Shown here: one piece after another, positions 34,006 through 44,795 of the stretch
Position numbering within the stretch: position 1 is the stretch's first letter
How the letters are laid out: each line of letters begins with the position of its first letter
DNA from: Buddleja alternifolia
Taxonomy: Eukaryota > Streptophyta > Magnoliopsida > Lamiales > Scrophulariaceae
DNA: 64,000 nt
Assembly: GCA_019426215.1 (NCBI GenBank)
Contig: CM033391.1
Span: 20,696,708-20,760,707, forward strand
Direction of reading: 5' to 3'
Made by a program: the position numbers and the translations under genes
The notes under the pieces: generated by a model
The model's input: the letters and a program-made list of their open reading frames with translations, nothing else
Databases searched by the model: none
Told to the model about the DNA's origin: nothing

Positions 34006-34637
34006 GTGAAAACTTGTTTGTGTGTTTCATTCTCATTGGAGAGTGTCTTGTTCCATGGGCAATGACCTTGGGGCAGTGCACACACAAAGATCAAAACTTG
34101 GGGGAGTATGAGATTGAACGACCATGCAAGGACTCCTCGTTGGTTCCATGTCGAACTTGAAATCCTTTGGTTTTCTAGTGTGAGATTAGTCCTCTGACCT
34201 GAGATATCATGGTTGAAAGGTATAATGCCCACTGCACTTTGATATACACGTGAATTCCAAGAGAATCATATTGCGGCGTATGTTGGCTGTAGTCTGGTGG
34301 TGTCACTGGACAGATGACATTGGATACGGGATCCATCCACGACCTAAAGCTTGGTGTTTTCTATGTTGTTGTATAAGCTGAATGATCGATAAAAGACTCC
34401 GGGCTGAGTGTTGTCTTATAAGAGGGAGTAGTGTCCCTAACGAGATCATCAGTATTCCAACAGAATCATAGTTTCTTGGTTATTAGAGTTCGTCCGACAC
34501 CAAACCCTAGACTTCAAACAGGAAGAAGATAGAATGATTTGACTTACATAAAGATCGCAACCTTGAGAGGTTTGCTGTTCAACGTTAACATCTAGGAAGC
34601 CATGACGTTGTTAGACGCCGAACCATGACCAATAGGT

Positions 34638-34671
34638 GCCTTGAATTAATATGATGATATTAATTCAAGGC
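34638..34671. other. Perfect inverted repeat, 15-bp arms
   Basis: GCCTTGAATTAATAT, a 4-base loop, then its exact complement. It is at the start of the TTAATTAA-rich stretch. Confidence 0.85.
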
Positions 34672-35248
34672 CTAATTAATTATTTAACTAAATAATGGAT
34701 TAAGAAAATTTGGAGATTGTTTAGCCTTTGGAGTGAGGGCATATTGCTAGCTTGTTAATGAGTTTAAGGGGTCACACACTAATTTAGTGTAGTACTTATT
34801 GACTAAATTAATTCTTAGTGAATTAATGGAGAGATAATTAATAGGAATTAATTAATGAAGAAAATAATAAATTAATTAAGTGATCTTAATTAATAAAATT
34901 ATTATATTTAATATTTGAATATTAAATTAGAATGAAAATAATTAATTAGTGATCTAATTAATTTAATTCAAATAAATAAAATTAATGGAGTGGGCTTACT
35001 TAAGTTTAGTCTAAGTTAAATTAATTAGATTGATTAAATTAAAGGCTACACCAATTAATTAGTAGGCTAGTAAATTTAATAGTGGCCAACTAATTAATGG
35101 ACTTGAACTGAGAAGCGACTAATTAATTAATGGGCTAATGAATTAATTAGTACAAAACAATTAATTAATTAATGGGTAAATAAAATAATTACTTTGGGCT
35201 TAAATTCAAAGCAAAAGAAGGGCCACTAGGTTATGATGACCTAGTGTT

Positions 35249-37830
35249 TGTTGGGAAACTTTAAAGAAAGCGGCGGAAACAATATAATAATTTTTTTCGG
35301 GTTTCTCAAACACAAGATCAACCAGGATTTAATGCATATAATGAAGAGAAGGTTTAATACATACACTCTACTCGTTGTAGCGAAGTGGTTGGAGACTATC
35401 CACATTGCTTCTACAAAGCTGTTGGAAAATGGCCTTTTTGATTTCTGACCCGGAGTGATGAATATGCCACCACCTCTAAATCACCATGCATAAATCTTGA
35501 TTAAAAATCTTCCTTTTCCTGTTGGTGGTACACGGCTAGAAGGATAGAGAGAGGGAAAGAATCTTTTGTTTTAGGCTTGTGTATTGTAACTTAACTTATG
35601 ATCTAGATTTCAACTTAACGTGATATTTATATCATAAGTCAGCCTGGACGCCCAACTTGGCCATGGTGCACTCGCCTATGCGAGTGTACTTTGGTCAAGT
35701 CATGGCTCCTCCAAGAAAATAATTAATTAAATAATCCTTTATTAAATAAATTAACAAAATCATCCAATGATTTAATTAATTCATTGGTCATAATTAATTT
35801 ATCCAATGAATTAGTTTTGGTATCAAATACCCAAAACACCCCAAAACAAGATTCTCCTAATTTCATCTAGATTCCATAAAGCGCGACTCTTTAGGTTTCT
35901 TCCAAATGGCATTGGTGAGGAGACCAAGGACGTGGGTAACACCTAGTCGGTGACGTGGCCCACATAGAAGCCCATTTGAAACTAATGCTCAGATTATCTT
36001 TAACATTTCCAATTGTGAATACCATATAATCATAAACCCTTTGTTCTTTATTCCAGTCAAGTAAGAATTATGGAGACGTCAAACTCATAGACTTGACTAT
36101 ATGCTTGAATAAGAATAAGTTAAGATCATCTAGCTACTTATATATCTAATACAGAGAGCTCTAATGTTTCGGTCGAAGTCTTATGTTCACACCTACCTAT
36201 TATAGCATAGGATATTAGCTCGCTCACTTACGAGAGAACGAATTCTCTTGGCTATCAGTTAAGACTATACTTTCCCATCGAAGGTCACATTTTGAGGTCG
36301 GCCCCACTGATGAGTGAATTGGGCCTAATTACTCTAATGAGAGGCTTGATGTCACTGTATACAACAAATCTTCATGTCTGTAAACACAAACACAAAAATA
36401 TTATGACAAATGAATTTATATCAATAAATAAGAAACTGGAGTATAATCCTTGATCTAATCCTTTGATTCTTCCTTCAATAATGATTGATTTGAATATTGG
36501 ACTAGAAATCGCTTCTTTGATCTCCTCCAGATTGTATTTGAATGTTTATAACGTTAATACGAGGGCTTAATAGCTAAATCTCGGACCAAACACTATAAAT
36601 GATGTGTGGAAGTTGAAAGCTTCAAGGCAGGCACGTCACTTTGATCTTCCTTCAGATGAATTTGGACTTCTTTAACATTAATTCAAGGGTTTAGCACCTT
36701 AATCTCGGATTAAATGTTATAATTTTATGGATTTCGTCAAGAACATCTTGATATTCACCTTTAACACCTTGCACCTTCTTGAATTTGAAGAACTTCTCTA
36801 GAGAGAATTTCGAGATCTTCCTTTGTCTTCTCTAGCTGGATTTATTATGAGCTCCCACATAACCTATTTATAGGTGTAGGATGAAGGAGTCATAAATTCT
36901 TTAAACATATGTGATAATTATCTCTTTAATATTTATATTTATTAAGAGATAAATATCAATGACTTTGGAGCTATTTGATTAGCTCATTTATGAAGAAGAT
37001 AAACTACATAGATATTATCTCTTTAATATCTATATTAATTTACAGAGATACATATCAATTGATTTAAACATCATTTGATTGGTCCATGTATCCATTTAAC
37101 GCAGTCTGATTAGTCGTTAACTTCTTAATTGCAAGACATTGGCTGAAACACCTCAACTTGACACGTGACGAAATTTGATTTGCCAATAAAAATACATATT
37201 AAAATATCAATCAAATCAATTATTTACTTTTTGGAATTAAATTTGGTAAATCCCATAATAAATTTTAAGACTTAAATTAATAATTAATATAATATTTTAC
37301 ACTTGTCATCATTTGATTGGGTTTAAAATTGCTTTGTCTACAGTCAAGTATATTTTCAACATGACACCTCAGGTAGAAGGTTCACGCATACCTGTCACAA
37401 TTAATCAATTCTGTTAGTGACTGTCAAAGAATGCAAACCCATGTAATAGAATTGCCGCAAGTCGTGTCGGAGTGCACTAAACCCATCAGTGCACCTATAA
37501 TATAAGCTCTTACTAGCACATCTTGTGTCAAAGCCTACATTATACAAGTCTTGACTAGTCTCAACGCCCAATTGAGACTCTATGACTTGCCAACTTATTA
37601 AATATACAAGTATTGGACTCTTCCATTGCCTATTTCCTTATCTCATAAGGAATGAAAAGTCTACTCCTGGATACATGGACTTAATGTTGTATACTACTTA
37701 CGAGTGCCTATAAGATTTATGTAAAACAACGAAAAATGCCTTTTTATTAATAATTAAAGAGTTTACAATTACATCATAAGTGCCCTACTCTAATCTATCC
37801 TCTGTAGCATTCAGGGCATAAAACTCAACA
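35249..37830 (-). repeat. D1 copia 3' LTR
   Basis: TGTTGGGAAAC...AAAACTCAACA on the plus strand, about 1585 bp without the nested element at 36375-37366. On the right it abuts a minus-strand purine tract (AGTGGGAGAT, 37831-37840) and then an RNase H remnant, which fixes it as the 3' LTR of a minus-strand copia element. A TATAAATAT (minus strand) lies near 35624-35632. It is related to, but clearly diverged from, the LTR at 50657-52426. Confidence 0.8.
36375..37366 (-). repeat. Nested solo LTR in the D1 LTR (candidate)
   Basis: 992 bp starting TGTCTGTAAAC and ending AACATGACA, absent at the matching place in the related LTR 50657-52426 (near 51950). Flanks are CTTCA and CCTCA, a 5-bp duplication with one mismatch. 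A minus-strand TATA box CTATAAATAG is at 36864-36873. No coding sequence. TG...CA ends, size and promoter fit a solo LTR. Confidence 0.62.
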
Positions 37831-37851
37831 ATCTCCCACTTTCACTCAATG

Positions 37852-38116
37852 TCAGTCGCCATGGTATCTAATACCCATCTTCTCAAGATGTCAATCAAGC
37901 ATTGCTTGTGATAAAGGCTTGGTCAGTGGGTTAGAGACGTTGTCGGTTAAATCTACTCTCTGTACAATTAAATCGCCTATTTCAATAATTTCTCTGATTA
38001 TATGATATCTTCTCTAAATATTTTTGGACTTGTTGTGAGAACTTGATTCCTTTTTTAGTACAATAGCTTTGTTGTTGTTATAGTAAAGTGGCAACGACAA
38101 CTCTACAATAGGGACC
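37852..38116 (-). pseudogene. D1 copia RNase H remnant
   Basis: The last 87 or so codons of a copia RNase H, read on the minus strand: LPLYYNNNKAIVLKKE, RRYHIIREIIEIGDLIVQRV, then SNPLTKPLSQAML and a terminal stop at 37852-37854. Internal TAG (in KNI*RRYH) and TGA stops show it is dead. It is cut at 38116 by the LTR of element F. Confidence 0.88.
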
Positions 38117-38189
38117 TGATAGGTTATGATTTTGCGTATTTTAGATACCCTTATTAGTGAGATTTACATGGATTTATGCGTGATTTTAT

Positions 38190-40405
38190 TGTTAGAGTAG
38201 ATGCCTGGTGCGCCAATTTTTGGGCGCCATTTCTGCGTAATAAACTTTATGAGACAATCTTTTCTAATAAATAAAGTCAATTTTAGTATGTCATTTTTTG
38301 TTCTTTAATTGTTATTGTATGCTTAGAACGAAGTCCCTTGAATCACACATGACCATGGGACATCATCGGGCATCGGGAATGATGATGATGAAATATGTCT
38401 CTAAGGTCGTGATTCTTAAAAGGTTCCAAGTCGTTAATGGGTCTATCAAGATGAGGGATAATTACAAAGACCCGAAGAGACTTGCTTGTGTACATTGTCT
38501 TAGAGAACGTGCTTCGTTGCATAGGCATAGATGTGCACGAGGGTTCTCATTTGGGATAATGAGTGAACTGAACAACCCCACCGGAAATTCCTAAAATGGT
38601 TATCCTGATTGAATATGGAATTCCTATAATCACGTAGGCATAAGAGTAGTCCTTATGGACTTGAGGTTCTATTGGTTAATTTGAGCATAATCTATTATAC
38701 TTTGACTTATCTCATGATTCCTTCGTGAGTCATCATATGGGATATCTTGGTATAGTATGATTAAGTGTCAAGATACATGAGAGACCAAGATGGGATCCAT
38801 CATTGATTTTGCGAATCAGATATTTTCTATATTTTGCTTATTGAATCGATTCAAGAAATCTTTGGCCGAAGTATGGCAATCCAAGAGGCGGAGTATTTTC
38901 TCATTTGGATTGCAAGAATTGATATTATGCAATGAAGGAGACATAGTGATTGGGGGTCGTAAGAGTTTCCACTAAGCCATTACTCGAGACACCAATCCTG
39001 GAAATTTGATGGAGGGGTCTTACTTATGTGAGGATCATGGTTATGATAGGTTAAGTATTTGATATCGTTTATGTCTAGGTCTTCTAGGCCCGTTGATTTG
39101 TAGGTACCATGTTATTATGGGTAATAATTCATGGTCGGATTAAATCAACGAAGATTTAATCTAGTACTTTCTAAATATAGAAAGGTACAATGACACTTTT
39201 GGAAAGTGTACTTACTACTAGAACATGAACAAGCCTAAGGAGTCACACACATACTCTTAAGGTTCTTGCTTATAAGATATGATTAATCAACTTTGGAAGT
39301 TGAGGTGAAATTAGAAAAATCTAAGACTTACCTAAAATGGAATATTAATTAATTGGGGGAAGATCAATTAATTAGCCTATTTAATTAATTAAGGAAGATT
39401 AATTAATTAATGGACCTAGTAGAGTCCAAGCGTTTTATTTAATTAGTAGAGAAATTCGAAAATTAAATAAGATTAAAGAAATAATTGGGTAATAATAATT
39501 AAGGTTGGACTTTAATTATTATGGAATAGTTAATTAAATGGTTTGACTATTTAATTAAATAAGGAGTCAAAAATTAAATTAAGATAAAAAATTTTAACTT
39601 CAAGTTCTAGAAGGGGGCGTGTGGCAGACAAATTTTAGGGAGAGGATTTAATTCCTCTCCAAGTCTTGATCAAGTTGGAATCAAGGAAATATTTAGAAGA
39701 GAGAAAAAGGAATAAGTTAGCTTGGAAGCTAAGTTCCTTGTTTTTAGGAAACCCCTTAATAGAGTTTACTTAGGATTAGATGAAAGTCAAATCTTGGATA
39801 TTTGATTTCATCTTGACTTCCAAGTAAACTAAACCTAGGAGTCTCTCTATAAATATGTGTGTTAAGAAAAACACATACACTTTATTTTTGAGTGAAACTT
39901 TCGTCCACCACCAAGAAGAAAAGGAGAGAAATTTTGTCTTCTATTTTCTCCAAGAAAACTCGCAACTCACCATTATTTCTTGACAAGGTTTTACTCATGT
40001 GTTGAGATTAACCTTTCACCAAATATTCCTACCTTCATATATAAACATAGATTAGATTTAAAATAAATATATAGGCTAGCACCATATATATAGTATACGA
40101 ATGTGTGGATACATCTTAGAGGTGAGATGATTGGATCGCTTGAAGATACAAGAAACAAAAACGGAGCTCGAAAATTGAAGAAGGGGCCGACGGTTTCTTC
40201 AAGGATTCGAGTCAAGAGATTTTTGTTTGAGTTGACAAGATCAGAAACTGGTATGAAGGAAATAGCACGAAAGGTATTTCATGTTATAAGTTTTTCTCAT
40301 TTTATATTAGCTCGATTAAACTGGCTATGTAATCTTGTTTTGGGGTAGTTGAATTTTTTTAAATTTCACTGTGCTAACCTACCCCGGGGATTACCCAACC
40401 CAATA
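38190..40405 (+). repeat. Solo LTR of a copia element in F's LTR
   Basis: 2216 bp, starting TGTTAGAGTAGATG and ending CAATA, flanked by a perfect TTTAT (38185-38189, 40406-40410). There is no internal domain, so it is a solo LTR left by LTR-LTR recombination. A TATA box TATAAATA is at 39848-39855, followed by a leader-like segment. The end TA rather than CA is probably a point change. A TTAATTAA-rich stretch at about 39345-39580 recalls 34650-35190. Confidence 0.85.
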
Positions 40406-40529
40406 TTTATACCACATATGCGTGTTATTTGTCTATTTAGTGAGTGCAGGTGAAAATCATTGCAAATTATGAAAAAGGGTGAAAAAGGAGCTCAATTGAA
40501 GCTTTGAAGATAATTACATCTTGGAGCTG

Positions 40530-40632
40530 ACGTTTGAACATGTGGATTCTAACGTTCGAACATGGGAGAAAAGACAACAACTTATCAGAAGAGTCAATGT
40601 CCGAACGTGGTGAGACTGGACATTCGAACGTC
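40530..40632 (+). repeat. Four TTCGAACGT-type words in F's LTR
   Basis: ACGTTTGAACATG, ACGTTCGAACATG, TCCGAACGTGG and ATTCGAACGTCG within about 100 bp. It is the same layout, with a different core, as the palindrome clusters of the other Athila-lineage LTRs. Confidence 0.7.
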
Positions 40633-40984
40633 GTGGTTAGTTAACAAATTTTTGGAAATTTCCAAACTCTAAACTTTAGCTAGTCATAATGTAAGAACAA
40701 TAAATTAAAAAATTAATGAAAAGAAATAACAAGAAATAAACTCCCTATAATTGAATCTTCAATCTTCTCTTTTTCGGCACAAACAAATGTATCTAATATG
40801 TATTTATATATACAATTGTTTCTTAGTTTAGTTTAATTTAAATTAACTTGATTTAATTTTGTAAGTGCTAAAATTCTAGTCTCTGTGGGATCGACAATTC
40901 GGACTTCTAATCCACTTTATTACTACACACGATCAGTTTTCTTTCTGTTAAATACACGATTGGGTTTTTTGTGCATCAAGTTTT

Positions 40985-41002
40985 TGGCACCGTTGCCAGG
41001 GA
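40985..41002 (+). other. tRNA-Asp type primer-binding site of F
   Basis: TGGCACCGTTGCCAGGGA, six bases after the LTR end; two changes from the site at 22186-22203. Confidence 0.82.
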
Positions 41003-41116
41003 CTTATAATTTTAGTGTCATCTTTAATTCAAGTTTTGTCATTCTTGTTTTACATATTCTATTTTTGTTTAAGTTGGTTTTTAATTCTACCTTTGGTTTC
41101 CTTTTCTTATAGGTTT

Positions 41117-41216
41117 ATGACCCAATCTTCCGGAGGAGATCTTGAAGAAGCAGATCCAGAAATCGAGCGTACAATTAGAGCAAACTGAAGGAATCACGCA
41201 ATGGCTGGAACCAGAC
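41117..41216 (+). pseudogene. F gag, N-terminal stub
   Basis: ATG 41117 begins MTQSSGGDLEEADPEIER, matching the start of the complete Athila gags (MTRSSN...LEPEIER). A TGA follows after 23 codons, and the match ends near 41216 at the junction with copia sequence. Confidence 0.78.
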
Positions 41217-41735
41217 ATCTTGTAATCTCTAGCATAACCTAGTCTCAAGTGCCAAATGAGTCTTTGGTTTGTCCCAGACATACCTCGTTTCTTGGTGATT
41301 GTATTCACTATACATCTATTCTGGACATTTAAATAATATAAACCATTTACGAAAGATGCAGAGCCAAAAAATTATTTCTAAAATAAATATTGCAAACATT
41401 GTTCAAAAACCGAAAATCGTATCTAAGTCTAACTAATACTGGAATAGAACAAATGATTTTAAGCCCATGGGGGCAAAACAAGGCAATCATCCAAAACTAG
41501 TAAATGTCCAGTAGATAAAGACAAAGAAGTGGATCCTATGTGAGTAGCTGCCACGCTATGTCCGCTGCCTTCCGCTGCCTACATAGATCATCACTTCTTG
41601 CTCCTCGAGCCTCCTACTTCTTTCCAGATCCTGTTTCAAAACACAGACATGAGCGCTAGCTCTTGAGTCCAGAATCCATGAAGTGGAGAATACAATCATA
41701 GAACAATTAGTTTCTAAAACATAGATTTCTATGCC
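41217..41735 (-). pseudogene. D2 copia protease and GAG-pre-integrase fragment
   Basis: On the minus strand: SWILDSRASAHVC (protease active site, with Arg where Gly is usual after DS), an RRLEEQE-like segment, and farther on LIWHLRLGYAR, the GAG-pre-integrase motif, near 41225-41260. Several frames are needed. At 41735 it meets element E, and the protein continues at 47917 (GHWKRDWPKLKADTAAG), so this and the gag at 47917-48717 were one gene. Confidence 0.8.
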
Positions 41736-42274
41736 TGATATATGTTATTTTTACACTAGTTTTCCCCCGTTTATCGACTTGGTTTTGATTGTTTCCTTGA
41801 TAATTTGATCACATTTGATGCTTTGATCCTTGTTTTCTCATATTTTCTAGAATAACATATGATTTGGAGGAAAAGAACAAGGATTGAAGGTAAATCATGC
41901 ATAAAAATACAAACTGTCTGCACAGTGCTAGAGTTTATGGAATAGATTTCTCTACCCATGTCCAAATTACACACTTCTTATACCAATGGAAAGATAAGAG
42001 GCAAAGGTACATTTATTATGTTGAAGACAAAGATCAGATATGTAGGGAAGGAGGTGAAAACGTCATCGGAAGAGACGTCTTACGATGGAGTTTTCTCATT
42101 CAGTGACTTGTGAGACAATTTTGTCATCTTTAACGTTTGATTTCGGCCCTAGTGTCTTCTCGAGAGTTGTAGAGCTTTGTTTTAGGATTCTACAGCAACT
42201 TGAATCAGTGAATTCCGACATCTGTAGAGAAAGTTATACGAAGTTTACCAAAACTGGCTGGAGCAGCAGGGGAC

Positions 42275-42363
42275 GAACGCCGAGGCGTTCATCCACGAAC
42301 GCCGCGGCGTTAACATGTAGTAGCCAACGCCGAGGCGTTCAACAAGCGAACGCCGCGGCGTTC
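42275..42363. repeat. Array of four 16-bp palindromes upstream of the TATA box
   Basis: GAACGCCGAGGCGTTC (42275), GAACGCCGCGGCGTTA (42297), CAACGCCGAGGCGTTC (42325), GAACGCCGCGGCGTTC (42348). The last is a perfect palindrome. Spacing is 22, 28 and 23 bp, and the array ends 18 bp before the TATA box. It is repeated in the 3' LTR at 46862-46950. Confidence 0.92.
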
Positions 42364-42380
42364 GAGGCAGCGGGTTGGCC

Positions 42381-42388
42381 TATAAATA
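42381..42388 (+). promoter_or_regulatory. TATA box of element E
   Basis: TATAAATA in the setting GGCCTATAAATACCC; the 3' LTR copy is at 46968-46975. Transcription would start about 30 bp downstream. Confidence 0.8.
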
Positions 42389-43335
42389 CCCTTTTTAGCC
42401 ATTTTTTACCCTAACTCACCTTGGATGTCAGCAACCACACGAAAATAGAGAGAGGGAGAGCTTAGAAGAGAAGATTAAAGGTCAAAACATGGAGAATTCA
42501 ACAAGGAATCCACATCTCTACAAGAATTAGGGAGTTTTTACATATTTGTTTCTTGAATTTGTTCAAATCTCCTATGACTTGTATGATTTATATTTGCACT
42601 TTTGACATGAATATGAGCTAAACTTGTTTGATTGAGGCCATGGATAGGCCGTTTATGTTATTTTGATTGTTGATTTGTTGGTGTTTATTGGATTAATTTT
42701 GGTTTTAGCTATGTATTCAATATTTGATCTCAATGCTACATTTGCTTGATCACCAAGTGTTTGATAAAATGCCTAGGTTAGAGATCGAGAGATAATAACC
42801 TAGGGAAGATATAAACATTAAATACCCTATAGTTAAATCGACTAGAGATAGACTCGGTTTCTTTAGGTGACTTTCCATTCACGTGGGGAATTCCTAGACC
42901 TTAAATGCATCCTCGTTAATCGGGTTTTCATATAGAGATATATAGGAAATCGTTACCAAGGGTAGGGTTGCTATGCCAAGAGATTGGGTAGTACGTACGT
43001 TAGGGAATTTCGCCTTAGCTAAATCAATCTAATAATCCAATAGAACCTAAATCACAATCGAAATGCATAATTGGTTGAACCATGTGCCTTGATCGCTTCT
43101 CTCTATTGTTTCCTCCCTTTATTTGGTGTGACGTTGCCTTAGTTTATTTTCTAGTATTTATTAATTAGTTAATCAACCTTTCTATCGACCGATTTAACTT
43201 AGAATTGAGTAATATAGTAGTCTTGGTACTTAGATTATAGTTGTCCCTGCGGATACGATAACCCCGGACTTAGAAATCCACTTTACTACTTACGCGACCT
43301 AGTTCTCTTGCTAGGATTTTGTCGTGTCAAGTTTT

Positions 43336-43353
43336 TGGCGCCGTTGCCGGGGA
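43336..43353 (+). other. tRNA-Asp primer-binding site of E
   Basis: TGGCGCCGTTGCCGGGGA, identical to the site of the plus-strand Athila. Confidence 0.93.
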
Positions 43354-43463
43354 CAACTATGGTATCTAATATTGAGATTCTCTTATTCTTTCTGAGCTTA
43401 GATCAATTTTTTTTTCTACTAATTGTTTTGTCTTTCTTTGAGCGAGATTGATCTCATTAGTGC

Positions 43464-43535
43464 ATAACACGTACTAGTGGGATTGGACTAGCGGAGTTGG
43501 ACTCTGAGATTGAATGCACATTTACTGAGGGGTAA
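43464..43535 (+). pseudogene. Vestigial Athila gag start in E
   Basis: An ATA codon stands where Athila gag has its ATG; the next codons read TRTSGIGLAELDSEIEC, recalling the LYELEPEIER start of Athila gag. A TAA stops it at 43533-43535. The element thus lost the ancestral gag start and uses a later ATG. Confidence 0.65.
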
Positions 43536-43570
43536 GACTACAAAGGGAGACTCAACCACAGCAAGCCACG

Positions 43571-44782
43571 ATGGAGACTCCTTATACACACATAGATCCC
43601 GCTGTCCTAGCAGAAGCGGTGCGTCGGGAAATTGCAAAGCTTGGCATACCTCTAAAGCAACCGGAGGTATCTCCACAAATCCTTATGAGGGATTACATGA
43701 TGCCAAACATTCAAGGAGCAGCTGGGCCAATTGTTTTACCACCTATGGAATCCTATGAGCACACTTACCATCCCGGTTGGCTAAATCATTCAAGATCAAC
43801 ATGGAGTTACAACAATGATGGAATGATGTTTTCACCAGGATTGGCGCATGATTGGGATCCATCATTCGCCTCATCAACCCCAATGAAAATGGAAACCTAT
43901 GAGGATACTTACCATCCTGGTTGGATAAATCCTGCAAGCTCAACATGGAGTTACAACAATGCCTCAAGATTTGACCATGTCTATAGCCTTCCCTCCCAAC
44001 AATATGATAGTTCCTATCAACAAGAGCCAACGATGATATCTACTCTTGAGGACCAGTTGAATGTAGATTGTGCAAGCTCACAAGCTAGCATAAACGAGAT
44101 GGAAGCTATCATAAAGGAGATGGAAGCTCGTAGAAAGGAGTCAGAAGCTCATAGTAGGGAAGTGGTCATACTAGTCGATCAACCAATCAACTTATGGAAG
44201 GAGAGAGAGTCATGCACCCTAGAGAATCGCACAAAAGAAAATGAGGCTTCCCTTAATACAGAAGTTGAACAAGCGGTTGATTTAGGACTACAATGTCTCC
44301 CCCCTATCACTAAAGATTCTCTACCCTCTGTCCTCTCCACATGTAAAGAGGTAATTGATTCCAGTGAAGGTGAGTTGTTTTTAACTACAGGAGTTAATAT
44401 GGTTATTTGTGATAGCTATGAGGTTTGTAAGCATCCAATTGATTCGAATTTGTCTTTACGCATTGATGCTTTTGATCCTTTTAGTGTTGAGCTTTCTCAG
44501 GTTCAAAGAACCAATAGTCTCCTCGAGTCCTACATCATGAACTCCAAGTTTTCCACTTCGATGGGTGAAGAAAAACGGTCATCTACTTGTAACTTGGAGA
44601 ATAGTCCAAATCATCACTCGGCACAATGGGAAGAAAGAGTGATGGAAGTGGTGATGGACTATGAGAAAATATTTGAATGGATGATTGCTTGGTCACTACT
44701 CATCATATTTTCTAGTAACACCGGGCCCTATTTCATCCTTACTTGGAGAATGAACAAGGCATTCATTCGAAAACCCCCTTGA
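43571..44782 (+). CDS. Chimeric gag/linker protein of element E
   Basis: 403 residues from ATG 43571. Order of parts: a segment with METPYTHIDPAVLAEAVRRE; an imperfect repeat of about 43-50 residues, seen as YEHTYHPGWLNHSRSTWSYNN and YEDTYHPGWINPASSTWSYNN; a charged coiled-coil-like part (EMEAIIKEMEARRKESEA, about residues 170-195); and a C-terminal part resembling the Athila segment between protease and RT (CDSYEVCKHPIDSNLSLRID against DVYKVLKHPIDHDSCYRID). The very end (QWEERVMEVVMDYEKIFEW) recalls the block just before Athila RT. No protease, RT or integrase motif and no zinc knuckle. It may be a structural or RNA-binding protein, or no longer functional; unlike the Athila gag-pols it is uninterrupted. 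Confidence 0.8.
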   Translation: METPYTHIDPAVLAEAVRREIAKLGIPLKQPEVSPQILMRDYMMPNIQGAAGPIVLPPMESYEHTYHPGWLNHSRSTWSYNNDGMMFSPGLAHDWDPSFASSTPMKMETYEDTYHPGWINPASSTWSYNNASRFDHVYSLPSQQYDSSYQQEPTMISTLEDQLNVDCASSQASINEMEAIIKEMEARRKESEAHSREVVILVDQPINLWKERESCTLENRTKENEASLNTEVEQAVDLGLQCLPPITKDSLPSVLSTCKEVIDSSEGELFLTTGVNMVICDSYEVCKHPIDSNLSLRIDAFDPFSVELSQVQRTNSLLESYIMNSKFSTSMGEEKRSSTCNLENSPNHHSAQWEERVMEVVMDYEKIFEWMIAWSLLIIFSSNTGPYFILTWRMNKAFIRKPP

Positions 44783-44795
44783 AATAACTCGGTAA

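Larger units (their letters stand above)
33758..35248 (+). repeat. Partial copia-type LTR (candidate)
   Basis: This starts TGTTAGACTG and shares order and scattered words with the solo LTR at 38190-40405: a GTCGTRATYCT...TTCCAAGT segment, a GGGGTCACACAC-like segment and a long TTAATTAATTAA-rich stretch (about 34650-35190). The 3' end is missing because the D1 LTR begins at 35249. The boundaries are inferred from this likeness only. No coding frame seen. Confidence 0.42.
38117..41216 (+). mobile_element. Athila-like element F, 5' fragment
   Basis: LTR from TGATAGGTTATG (38117) to GTGCATCA (40978), about 641 bp once the nested solo LTR is removed, then a tRNA-Asp type PBS and the first codons of gag. 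The element stops near 41216 where a copia protease fragment begins, so most of it and part of the host copia pol were deleted. The same branch as the complete Athilas is shown by the PBS and by the gag start. Confidence 0.8.
41736..43329 (+). repeat. 5' LTR of element E
   Basis: TGATATATGTT...GTCGTGTCA, 1594 bp. Promoter region: four palindromes at 42275-42363, then TATAAATA at 42381-42388. The short open frames in it are chance. Confidence 0.95.

Noticed and set aside
42275..42363. CRISPR-like repeat array
   Set aside because: The repeats are 16-bp palindromes in a plant LTR with short, unequal spacers, present in both LTRs; there are no cas genes and the genome is eukaryotic.
43571..44782. 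Host gene
   Set aside because: The frame lies between PBS and purine tract of a complete LTR element and its C-terminal part resembles Athila polyprotein.
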